This document shows, one piece after another, positions 52,830 through 62,535 of a stretch of 64,000 bases of DNA. A program made the translations under genes and the position numbers. The stretch's first letter is position 1, and each line of letters starts with the position of its first letter. The notes beneath the pieces are model-generated. The model did not search any database and had not been told where the DNA came from. It saw nothing but the letters and a program-made list of their open reading frames with translations. The DNA is from Adiantum capillus-veneris (lineage: Eukaryota > Streptophyta > Polypodiopsida > Polypodiales > Pteridaceae), in contig CM043948.1 of the NCBI GenBank assembly GCA_014529385.2, positions 75,230,791-75,294,790 on the forward strand, read 5' to 3'.

Positions 52830-53340
52830 TGTTGACCGCTGGGTCAACAACACAACATAACTCAAGTTTCGTACCAAAGTCTTATCTTTTGCGAGTTATG
52901 AAATGCTACGGATTATGGCTATAAACATCATTTGTAATGAGTAGTTATTCTAGTTTCAAAAGCCGGGGTGCAATGGCACTTCTAGATTGTAAATACAAAG
53001 CCATTTGACCCTTTCAACCCCATTTTTGGTTAAAACTAAGGTAGCCTTAGTATATAAGGTACCTAGGTCATTTTGTAAAGGGGACTTTAATCATAATCAA
53101 AACTTAGCGATGCCATCTACTGTGTGTGAGAGAGAAAGAGAGTGAGCGTGAGCGTGAGCTTCATCCTCTCGCTACGCCCGGCTCGCTCAACACATTGGAG
53201 ATCCAACTGCACCATTGTTGTAGGCTCGAGGAGAGCTACTCAACAACGCCAAGCATTCCACGTGAGACGAAGCGCACACGTCGACGCATCTACGAGCTGC
53301 CCGACTCTTGACTCTTATGCCATTATTTTTATGGCGACTC
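52830..53340 (+). repeat. 3' LTR of element D1
   Basis: Starts TGTTGACCGCTGGGTC after the polypurine tract. Contains TATATAAG (53051-53058), then GTAAAGGGGACTTTAAT and a GA-rich block, in the same order as the D2 LTR on the other strand. The end is uncertain by some tens of bases because D2 sequence begins near 53345-53400. Confidence 0.65.
53051..53058 (+). promoter_or_regulatory. TATA box in the D1 LTR
   Basis: CTTAGTATATAAGG, shared with the D2 LTR (CTTAGTATATAAGC on the minus strand at 61274-61287). Confidence 0.6.
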
Positions 53341-53358
53341 GACTTACTCTCGGGAGCT

Positions 53359-56300
53359 TTAGACCAAGAATAGGTTTTGAAATTCAAAACTCCCATCCTC
53401 GAAGAGAGGATTTGTAAAGGACCATACTGGCAATATTGGTTTCTTTTTCCATACCTGGGTGACCTTGGTTGTCAAAATTTCTTTTTGTTGTTGTTGGTCC
53501 CTTGGTTGAGAAGATTGGCTCGCTCCATTCCCCGTAACACTTTGTCTATCATGTCTTGACATTTCTTGAGAGCTAGAGATGACTTCAATCTTCTTCATTA
53601 TTTGTTGTTCTTTTGGCATCCATTTGGATCTGCATCGTGTGATTAGCGTGTCTTTGCAGATATCCTTTGCCTTGACTGTGACATTGTCCTTGATTTTGCC
53701 TTCCGTGAAATTGCGATTATTTTCAAGCTGAAGTCGTTTGCTTGAAGAATGTTTACCTGGCATCTTTGGTAGCCAGATTCTCCGATTTCCTTGATAGTAA
53801 CCTTGTGCTTGAAGAATTGTAGATGGCACTTCCCATGATGTTTTTGATGTCGTATTGAGATGTACAAGAGTGCCATTTTTGGGATTATTTATCGATGAAG
53901 TCCTATGTTGGTATGAAGGCCAGTTGGATTTGAAATTTCCTACATCCCTTTGGCGAGCCTTGTTGGTTGGTCTCCTTTGGCGATATAAATATGAGCTTTG
54001 TTGCTTTTGGCGACGCTTTTTGAAACCTTTATCCACCACATAAGCCGAGGTCTGTGGTTTTGGTAACCAAAGTTTCTTTTGACCCTCATAATAGCCTTGC
54101 TCTGCTAAGCTGTAGTGGGAGGCTATCCATCCCATGTGTTTACCTTTCGTCAATCGGCTAGGCTCATTTACATATATTGGGTCCTTGACCTTGATTTCTT
54201 CAGCTTTGATGTAGACCTTTGAAGATTTTTGTCGACGATGATCTCGCAGTGTAGGGTATTTTGGTTGAAAGATTTTCTTTGGAGTCTGTCTTTCATGTGG
54301 AAGCATGTTGTCAGTTGATGTCGAAGCTCTGTCTTGAACTTTTCGGGGCTAGATTGAAGACTCTCATTTAAGGGGCTGCTTCTGTTGGTAGGACATTTGT
54401 GGGCTCATTTTGGCTTTGCCTTTGTCGGAAGCCGATAATCTTGGAGCAGTAGTAGGCTGGATTTCTTGAGAGCTAGTCGTGATGACCATTGTTGAAAATC
54501 CAGGTTCTTTTGCCAATTTTTTTGCGCAGTGCTTGGACAAAATCAAATGTGTATTCATTTTGGAGGAATCCACCACTAGGAATTTGTCTTTGATTACCTT
54601 TGACCGTAGTTTAAGGGTAGCTTTCGCAATCCCTAAACTTGTAACGGCTATTCCATGTGATATAGGAACCTGTACTTGAATTTCATACAGTTCTGGCTTA
54701 CCTAGAAGTAACCATAGCCCATAAGACATGACATTAGTCGTGGTAGTGCAATCTATCTCTGTTGCTATAAAGTTGAATTTCAGTTTCTCATGCACATCCA
54801 ACGAGAATTTAATCTTCTTGTTGGTTGCCAAGTAACTAATGTCCTCGTTGCTTTCGGTACTTTTCTTAGACTTTTGTGCCTTGAAGGCTTTGTCATCCTC
54901 TTTTATGTTGAACTTCTTTGTCATTTGACTGGTTGTAGCATGTCCCAAGTGCTTACTATCTTCTGCTATAGCTGCTTGTTGGTGTTCATTGCTAGTTTCT
55001 GACTGTGACGCCTTGAATCTTGATTTTAGAAGCTCTCTTTCAGTATTTACTTCTTCTAGCACTTGAAGTTCATTCAATGGTGACTTTTCTTCTTGGAAAT
55101 GTTTTGAAGCTTGTGTAGCAGGATGTTGAGGTTTACTCTCTTCTTCTGATGCAATGGTCGCCGTGGCCTTTGGTTTCCATTGTTCCATGGGTTTTTGTAG
55201 AGTCTCTTCTCGAAAATATTCATTCATATCCTGTATTTCTTGTCCTTGGTAGTCAATCTTGGACTCATTCATTTCCTGTTCTTTTGTGCATTGTATGTCT
55301 TCAATTACATCTTCTTTTAGCTTCTCATACTCTTTGATTTGTTCAATCACCAATGAAGAGTCCACAATAGAAAATTTATTTGGTAGACTTTCAGCTTCAT
55401 CCATCGACTCTATTTGCATGTCTTCCACTTGTGATGTGGCACTAAGATTTTTTGTTACCTCTGCCACCTCTTCTTGCGTTGGCTCAGTATCGTCAGAATC
55501 TTGGCTTCTTTTTCTCTCGAACCTTGAACTACGAGCTTCATCTTCATCACCTTGTGGATGCTCTGACTTGTCCTCACTGAGGTTCCTTAAACGATCTTGA
55601 ATCAGCTCATTCAATTGATCTTTTTTTAAAGCCTGATCCTCTATGATAATGTCGTTGACACCCTTGACTTCAAGCAACTGTGTCTTGAGCCTATCTTTTG
55701 TGCTCTGCGACAAGATCTTCTTCTTTTCCAGAGATCTTGTTGGGTATTCTTTCTTCCCTTCCCTTGTTGTCACTGTCTGAACTTTGCTTTTGGCTTGTTG
55801 CTTCTTCTTTTCCATGTAGAGCTTTACTGGGCAGTCCTTCACTAAATGACCAATGGCACATTGGTCGCAATATGTTGTTATCTCAACATGTGCGCCCTTT
55901 GGACGAGGCAGCTTTCCATAATACTGTTGATAATGGTTTCCTGTGGTATCTAGATATAGATATGACCTCTTCTTTGCATGCATGAACCTGTAGATTACGA
56001 CTGACTTAGGTGTATCCACTGGCTTTGTCTCTTTATCCTTCATCGTCTTGTCCTTGAGAAGCTGAAAATAGCTTCCATTATTGCTTGCATACAAGATCAA
56101 ATCACTATCCATGATTTCTAGCAGTTGTGATGCTAATTCTTCCATCAGTATATGGTCTTTGACGTGGGGCTTCTGCATAGCCTTAGGGCTATGTTTCCGA
56201 GTTGATTTTGGCAAGTTCTACACCGAGGGTGAAGATTGAACCAAATCTTTGTTTTTCGTTTCCCTTGATGGTGCTTTTGGACGGGGTCCGAGTATGTGAC

Positions 56301-56940
56301 TTACAGGTTGCCCACAATTGCTAAACTCATCCATATTTTTCACATCGGCTATTTCATAGTGCCTGTCGTATTTGTCGACCACAATGACATCTTGACCTGA
56401 CCTTTTATATTGGGCATTGTGAATTTCCAGTGGTCTCTCCTCTGGCTCGGCATCTTCCAATGCTTCTTGAAATTCCACTTGGACTCCTGAAAAGGACACT
56501 GCTTCTTGTAAAACTGGACTTCTTAATCCCACTCTTGAAGATATAGGGTCTCTTTGTTGAGTTTGAACTCCCCCCATCCGAGAGTGTTCCATATCTGATG
56601 TTAGCATTTGTTCAATGCCTAATGATATGACTTCTTGTGCTTTGTTAAGTAGCTCTTGAGACCGAGCTAGTTCTTTTTGAAGTTGTGCTATTTTCATAGG
56701 TGATACTTCCGGCGTATTCCCTGTTCGTGCAATTTGGTGTGTTTGAGCTTTGTCTTGTGCTGGTGCGGTGCACGAGACTTGTGTCGTGTCTTTCCATGTG
56801 GTGTCTTGTGTTGTGCCTTGTTGTGTGTCATGTGGTGTGTCTCTCATTTGTGTAGTGACAATCGTAGGTGTCAATTCTTTCAGGTGCGGAGTTAGAGGTA
56901 AACCCATGACGAGATGGTATACATTAACACCTTTAGACAT
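53359..56940 (-). pseudogene. Gag/protease-like protein of element D2
   Basis: One frame of about 1190 codons, broken only by TAG 56218-56220, TGA 54364-54366 and TAG near 54350. In order: a Gln/Thr-rich start, a coiled-coil-like helix (KIAQLQKELARSQELLNKAQ), the module IVVDKYDRHYEIADV shared with D1, a zinc knuckle YCDQCAIGHLVKDCP, and a long acidic/Ser-rich region (about 55000-55750). Then a retropepsin-like stretch EIDCTTTTNVMSYGLWLLLG...FLVVDSSKMNTHLILSK, with D-C-T where D-S/T-G is expected. The tail has GYYEGQKKLWLPKP, GYYQGNRRIWLPKM and CRSKWMPKE. GYYxGxxxxWLPK is itself repeated. Protease activity is doubtful. I do not recognise a described family for the whole. Confidence 0.65.
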
Positions 56941-56993
56941 GTAGTCTTCTCCTCTTGAGCCAAACGCTTCTGCTATAATGTAATGATTTTTTT

Positions 56994-57443
56994 CTACAGG
57001 AACTTCATGACTTGTGATAGCCTGTAGTATCGACCGTCTTCATCTCCATAGAGGGTACCAAATTTTTGTTTTCCATCTTGTGCTTTGTACAGAAAAATAC
57101 TTGGAGGATATGCGTAGAGTTCTGTAAGTTGATCCTTGTACAACATTTCTATCTCATTGTCGATGTATTTTCCGTGCCTCATGTAAATTGATCCCAGACA
57201 GTCTTCCATGAAATTTGGATGTGGGTGTAGTACATTCTTCGTTGTTTCAACTTCCACATATTGAGATGTCCGAGTTTCCTCAGTATCTTTCTTTGTCTTG
57301 ATGTACAAATTCCGATTGACATCCTCATAGCATGGCAGTCCTTTGTAGTATCCAATCAGATAGATCCGAATTTGCTCTCTTGTAATATCTGTGGATGTAC
57401 TTGAAGCTTCTTCCTGACTGGTTTGATTCCTTCGAGACGCCAT
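56994..57443 (-). CDS. Gag N-terminal domain of element D2
   Basis: ATG 57443 opens 149 codons: a Ser/Thr-rich start, then YYKGLPCYEDVNRNLYIKT and LTELYAYPPSIFL, KFGTLYGDEDGRYYRLSQ. These match the pattern of the D1 N-terminus (GLYRYIDDNEVNLYRC; LLYVYTYG...DKHGREYRV). The frame stops at 56994. A second stop and a frame change separate it from the long ORF starting at 56940. It probably was the N-terminus of one Gag protein. Role of the module unknown. Confidence 0.55.
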   Translation of the reverse strand: MASRRNQTSQEEASSTSTDITREQIRIYLIGYYKGLPCYEDVNRNLYIKTKKDTEETRTSQYVEVETTKNVLHPHPNFMEDCLGSIYMRHGKYIDNEIEMLYKDQLTELYAYPPSIFLYKAQDGKQKFGTLYGDEDGRYYRLSQVMKFL

Positions 57444-57519
57444 TGCTTTCGTCTTGACTCCCTTGTTGTACCTGTTCAGTGATAGCTCTAATTGCTTGCC
57501 TCAATGCTAATAAAAATTA

Positions 57520-57717
57520 TTAGCACCCTTGTGTCGGTCTTTTTCGCTTGAGGTGCTTCAGCTTTTGTGGATGCCTTAATCTCTGAGTTTTATGAACTGG
57601 GCTTGGCTTGCACTGCTTGAACTTCTTACCTCCCTTGCTTGCCAGGGCTGATACTTTCTTGTATGGCTGCTTGCTTTTCCTAGAGCTTTTTAAAAGGCCT
57701 TGATCTAGTGGAAGCAC
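57520..57717 (-). CDS. Small basic ORF in the D2 leader
   Basis: 65 codons, about one third Lys or Arg (SSRKSKQPYKKVSALASKGG, HPQKLKHLKRKRPTQGC). It lies 77 bases upstream of the Gag ATG on the same strand. It may be a piece of decayed coding sequence or chance; no homologue recognised. Confidence 0.25.
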   Translation of the reverse strand: MLPLDQGLLKSSRKSKQPYKKVSALASKGGKKFKQCKPSPVHKTQRLRHPQKLKHLKRKRPTQGC

Positions 57718-57719
57718 TG

Positions 57720-59515
57720 TGATAAGTTATGCAACTTACCACTATACTGCAACGATTGCTCCCTTTTTAGCGATTTTTGAGTCGAGCTAACCTGTATTCA
57801 CTTTAGCACACAATCTACAAATTCTATTTAGTTGGAAAACGTTTTTCACAATGAATGCAAAAATTATTGATGTACCTTTGATAGCCACACTTGTTCCGTG
57901 AGCTCGGAAGTGACTTTCAAGTTCGCTTTTAGCTGAACTAAACTTAAGCTAGCACAAGAGAATTATGCACAAGTCGCAAAGATTTGCTAGCAAAATCTTG
58001 TGTTAAAGTTCTCCAAAACTTGCGACTGTTGTTGCAAAATCAAGAGTCCTTGTGTATGGTCTTACTGCTATGAGATTTGTGTATGGACGTACACTAGGCC
58101 GTAGTTAACTTTTACACCTTTCCGCGGGTGACCAATGGTTTTCCCAAAAGATAATTTCAATCTACTAACTTAGCAGTCTTCAAAAACCGTCACCGTTTCC
58201 TCACAATTCTTTCAAATTGTCGGTTTTAGACACCCCTGACTTCCAGATGCATTTTGAGGCCTTAAACGACGGTTTTTTCAAACTTGAACTAAATGCATGC
58301 CGTACGTATGCATGCATTTAGTTCAAGTTCTGCCCTAAGATCTGTAGTGTCACTCTCGAGCTACGTTTTGATATAAAAACTTTTCCGATCCGATATCGTT
58401 TGTGAAAGTTATGGCCAAAACAGTGAAATGTAGTTTAGAATGGTCAAAATGAGTCCAAATTCAATTTTAAAAGAAGATTTGGGATCTCTGTGCCACTGTG
58501 AACACTCCTGTATGATGAAAATTACAGTTGGACCCTAAAACTGGCCTAGAGACATCCTACGCGTAGGATGTCTATATGCTCAGAATTAACAAACTTTGAT
58601 CCATAGACTCCCCTTAAGTCTAGCAACACAATGGTATGCTCATAATTTCATTTGGACCTAAAAATGGCCTTGAGACATCCTACGCGTAGGATGTCTTTTT
58701 GCTCAGAATGACTTGAAATTTTCACCCTAGCTTCTCCTTGATGTGCTGATCACAGTGGAGTACTCACAGGTTGGTTTGGAGTCCTAAATCAAGCCGAAGA
58801 CATACTATGCGTAGGATGTCTAAGAGCTCAGATTTTGTCCAAACTTGAACCCAAGATTCTCCTAGGGCTCAGCAACCCAATGGTATGCTTAGATTTGAAT
58901 TTGGATGCCAATAGGTCAAGATTTGGGCTGCAAGAGCTTCTAGTGCACTCCAAGAGTAGGATGTCTGACAATTCTTGTCTTTGCTTGGTAAATAGGCCAA
59001 ACAAGGTCCAAATTCACTTTTGAAAAAAGTTCTGGAATCCTTGAGACACTTAGAACCTCCCTATATGGCCAAAGTAGAATTTTGACCACTTTATGACCCT
59101 GGAGACATCCTACGCGTAGGATGTCTTTTTGCTCTGTTTCAGCTCAAACTTGCACTGTAGCTTCCCCTTGATGTGCTAAACTCATAGCTATTTTTACTTT
59201 TTGATTCTGACACCTATAGGTTGTTCAAATGATCAAGAATCTGTTCCAAAAGCCGGATGTCTGTTCTGATGAATTTCCAAGTCAAATCAACTCCAAATTG
59301 GACCAAATTTGCCTAGGAGGCTTATCTAAGGCTGTATGATAGCATGGTATGGTCATAGTAGTATTTTGGTTTCAGAATTATGCAGTTTGCTCAGAATGAA
59401 TCCAAATTTGAACCACAGACTCTCCTTAAGGTGCTGATCACTCTGGTATGCTCAGAATTTTGTTTAGAGTCCAAAATAACACAGAAGACATCCTATGCGT
59501 AGGATGTCTTTTTGG
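57720..59515 (-). repeat. Palindrome-studded leader of element D2
   Basis: Palindromes with the same 22-bp core lie at 58551-58572, 58673-58694, 58799-58820 (two changes), 59103-59124 and 59487-59508 (one change). A half copy is near 58955. Spacing mirrors D1 (34538, 34414, 34289, 34143, 33985, 33575). Intervening text is also conserved, for example AATCTTGGG(T)TCAAGTTTGG and CATCAAGGAGAAGCT. Homology to D1 ends near 58190, some 750 bases before the Gag ATG. No gene in it. Confidence 0.9.
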
Positions 59516-60910
59516 CGCCAGTATAATCGAGTAGTACTAATCAATACCATTACTAGTACTAGTATATACAGTACTAGTGAATTAAACCGAGTTATTCACT
59601 AAAGGTACCCCAAGCCAACAGTCCCAGAAAATTTTTACCAAGGAAATAGCAACACGCTATAATCGGCCATGTATGTGTGTGTGTGTGTGTGTTTACTTAA
59701 CTTTTCCAACTGTACAAAACTAAATAGTGAATTGCGCCAATGAACATAAACAATAGACTTCAAAGCATGACACAATCATACTTATACAATAAGAAAACAT
59801 GATCATAAATTACTAAATTTATTTATCAAGTACGAAGTACAACTGGCCACTCAGGAGGAGTAGGTACGTCCGCTGGTAGGTGAAAGAGAGATCAGTACCT
59901 GCCACCATCCAAACATCAAAGCTTATTACAAAAGGCTACAATGAATGGGTAGACAGGTACCAAGTGACCTCTACCACTTGTTATTGTTGTCACACCCCTA
60001 GAACAACCCCCTACTACTATCTTGAATTATGATTCTTTACAATGGTAGGTTCAAAAACCACTTTAGCTTTTCTAGGTAAGAATTATCTAGTCCTATAGGG
60101 TTCTATTGTAGGTGATTTAAGCTCCAATATGGCCATTTGTATCTTATTATTAATTGCCTTCATGTTCTCTCGGTTATTATTCGCCCTAATTCATGCAGTC
60201 AGCCTTATTTTGCTTGGTTCCTATTCTAGACAAGCATTCATTTCATGAGCATTGGCAGTCATTGTACTATGAACGAAAAATGAAAAATTTGACAGAGTTT
60301 TGTTTGTTTGTCCAAGCAATTTTCAAAAAAACCATAATTGTACCAAGGCTCCAACCAATCCAATTACCTTCTCGAATATGTTTCATTTCCTTGTATTGAA
60401 TAATATGTAATTCATAATTGCTCAAAAAAACCAATCATTATACTATTACTTCTTGATAAGAAACCAGTTGTCTTCCAAAAACTTTTCCATTTATATCTTT
60501 ACAGAACTACCTTATCAAGATCTGCATATGATCGGGTAAGCATGACCCAATTTTAACAACAAAAAGAATTACTAATCAGATGTTGGACGGATACGCCGTG
60601 ACGGACGTCAACATAGCCTGAACTCAACTAACATATAATGTCAACTGAGGACGAAGCTCGACCCGCAAGCGCGTGGAAGCAAGCAAAGGGTGTTAACCTC
60701 TACTCGACCGACTAATGACTACTTCCTACAGAGATATCAAATCTACATGCCATCGGTTCTGTGAATGTGAGAGTCTCCTATGATGCTACCGCAAGCCAAA
60801 AGCCCATTAGACGTTCTCGAAATGTTACAAAACTTGAGGGATATCCTATCATAGGCCACTCTCCCTAAGGTCCGTGACCAAAAAAACCTACTCAATACCC
60901 TCCATGCAAA
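59516..60910. other. Unrelated block interrupting the D2 leader
   Basis: This stretch has no counterpart in the D1 leader. It begins after a palindrome (59487-59508) and ends inside another, of which only ACGCGTAGGATGTC (60913-60926) remains. It contains a (GT)n tract (59670-59692) and CTAGTACTAG-type repeats near 59550. Neither terminal repeats nor a gene were recognised. Confidence 0.5.
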
Positions 60911-61084
60911 AAACGCGTAGGATGTCTGGCCAGTTTTTGCAGGTCGACGTTTCCGAAAACTAAAGTGCCTAATGTGTAGCTCTACTTGCTCTGATCAAGT
61001 GGATATGCAAAAATGCAAAAACGGACAACAGTTACTCATCGAAACTCCAAAAGTAGCTCGCGGGTGAATCTGCCAAAACACAGA
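60911..61084 (-). other. Start of the D2 leader next to its LTR
   Basis: Carries the half palindrome at 60913-60926. The exact LTR end and PBS were not resolved; no TGGTATCAGAGC-type site is present. Confidence 0.4.
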
Positions 61085-61770
61085 CGAACGCGCGTGATGT
61101 AAGCATCAACGTGTAGCTCTCCTCGTGGGCAACACACTGCTGCTCTCCGTTTGCGATTCCGACCACCGTAGCTCCTGTAGCACACACACACACACTCTCA
61201 CTCTCTCGCAGTCTCCCAACGACACAGAAGATCAGATTTATTAGAAGTCCCTTTACAAAGCTTTAGGTTTTGGCTTATATACTAAGCCTTAGAAAATCTA
61301 ATGTCCGACCAAAATGACCTTATTTGTCCCTAGGCTTCTATAGAGCTTAATTACAACACCGTGAGCTAGCTTTGCTCATCCAACAAGCATCTGTGGCCTC
61401 AATACAATTGCTGACTTAAAATATGAAGTTCCCGTAAACATTACAAAAGTGGTCGTAATGGCTCAAAATGATAATAACGAGATATTTGATGATGTCCATG
61501 AGCTTGTATCTTCACATTACAGCATCCATCTTCGTCTTCATCACTTCATCAGCATATTTATTTGGAATCTTTAGAGAATCTTTGAGGGATCTTTATGGAA
61601 TCTTTGTGGAAGCGTTGTTGCAAGGTTGACCTTTCAACATGAGATTATGTCTTCAAGACTGCAACAACAAGTTCTTCCTACCATAGTGTTTTACTTATGC
61701 TAAAAAAGAATTTTGAACTTTTATGAGACTTCATGCAATGCCTATCATTAGAAACCATCAGGGTCCAACA
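61085..61770 (-). repeat. 5' LTR of element D2 (3' limit approximate)
   Basis: On the minus strand it starts TGTTGGACCCTGATGG at 61770. It has CTTAGTATATAAGCC followed by TTTGTAAAGGGACTTCTAAT, a GA/GT-rich block, and CGAGGAGAGCTAC, which also occurs in the D1 LTR. Its U3 part is longer than in D1. Confidence 0.55.
61274..61281 (-). promoter_or_regulatory. TATA box in the D2 LTR
   Basis: Minus strand TATATAAG, matching the D1 LTR box and its downstream context. Confidence 0.6.
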
Positions 61771-62535
61771 ATATACACCACCATTCTCTATCTGCATGCA
61801 TTCCCATTTGTGTGCTTATGTAGGTAGTGTAAATCTCAAAAGCAGCTGAGCCGTCTATGTATCATTGTGTTTATTTAATTATGAAAATTGATCAAGCACG
61901 TGTATTCTCATCAACAATCCTACAACTAGTTTCCAAAACCCATTTAAAATATAGATTTTATATATAAAAAAATGGACCAGCTAATCCTCTCTGATTATAT
62001 CCAATAAGTCAGTCCTACTGTATGTCCATTTTCCCGCTTCTTTTATTGTGATATATTTTTGGATCAGAAACTATATTGCTAAAGGATATCCCAAGTTCAA
62101 CTGATCACGTGCAGGTTAATACATTACCTATCAAATGTATGCATACTTTACTCGGGATTATGAGAAGAGGACATACATATCTTTTCAAAATACACTTAGA
62201 GTTATTTGGGCATTACCCATCAGATGAGCAAGTACAAACCAATACTTTAGTTGTGTACATTATGGTTTATTCAGGGAAAGAATCGAACAGGCTTATCTTG
62301 TACTTTATACCATATTGGATAAGAGGTAAAAATACCTACTTAAAGCCACTTTGAATCTAAAGTTCCAGCTCTCAGATGAGATAGTACATCTCAGTATTAA
62401 ATTATGATTTGGAATATATGTTATTAATTCTTTACTACTACTTTATCAAGCAATTGCGTTAATACTCAAAAACATATCTATCAAGTTGAAGTTTGTCAAA
62501 TTAGGTGAGTGATTTACTTTTGGATCATACCAGGT
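61771..62535. other. Unassigned AT-rich sequence
   Basis: Lies between the D2 LTR and the RT pseudogene. No coding motif, repeat or terminus recognised. The 92-codon frame at 62076-62354 has no recognisable feature. Confidence 0.4.

Larger units (their letters stand above)
33121..53340 (+). mobile_element. Element D1: gag-protease-only LTR retrotransposon carrying a helicase fragment
   Basis: Plus-strand order: palindromic leader, Gag-like ORF (35040), zinc knuckle, protease (48927), W-x-P-K tail (to 50660), spacer, DEAD-box helicase fragment (52185-52800), polypurine tract (52818-52829), 3' LTR (52830 to about 53340). Element E interrupts it (36552-47226). No RT, RNase H or integrase motif is present in any frame between gag and the 3' LTR, so it would need enzymes from another element. 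The 5' LTR was not found. Several frameshifts and stops are present. The left limit is provisional. Confidence 0.7.
53341..61770 (-). mobile_element. Element D2: gag-protease-only LTR retrotransposon, opposite to D1
   Basis: Minus-strand order: LTR (61770 to about 61085), palindromic leader (to about 57720, with an unrelated block at 59516-60910), Gag N-terminal ORF (57443), long Gag/protease-like frame (56940-53359) ending in W-x-P-K motifs. No RT or integrase. The 3' LTR expected at the left is absent; the D1 LTR abuts directly. Leader and LTR relate it to D1, while the proteins share only short modules. Confidence 0.7.

Noticed and set aside
53126-53417. Frames across the D1 LTR end
   Set aside because: They cover an LTR GA-rich block and the junction with D2 in several overlapping frames; no homology seen.
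33121-59515. One giant inverted duplication spanning 33-59 kb
   Set aside because: Only the leaders match in inverted orientation. The coding regions between them differ strongly, and the two sides carry different insertions, so two related elements in opposite orientation is a better reading.
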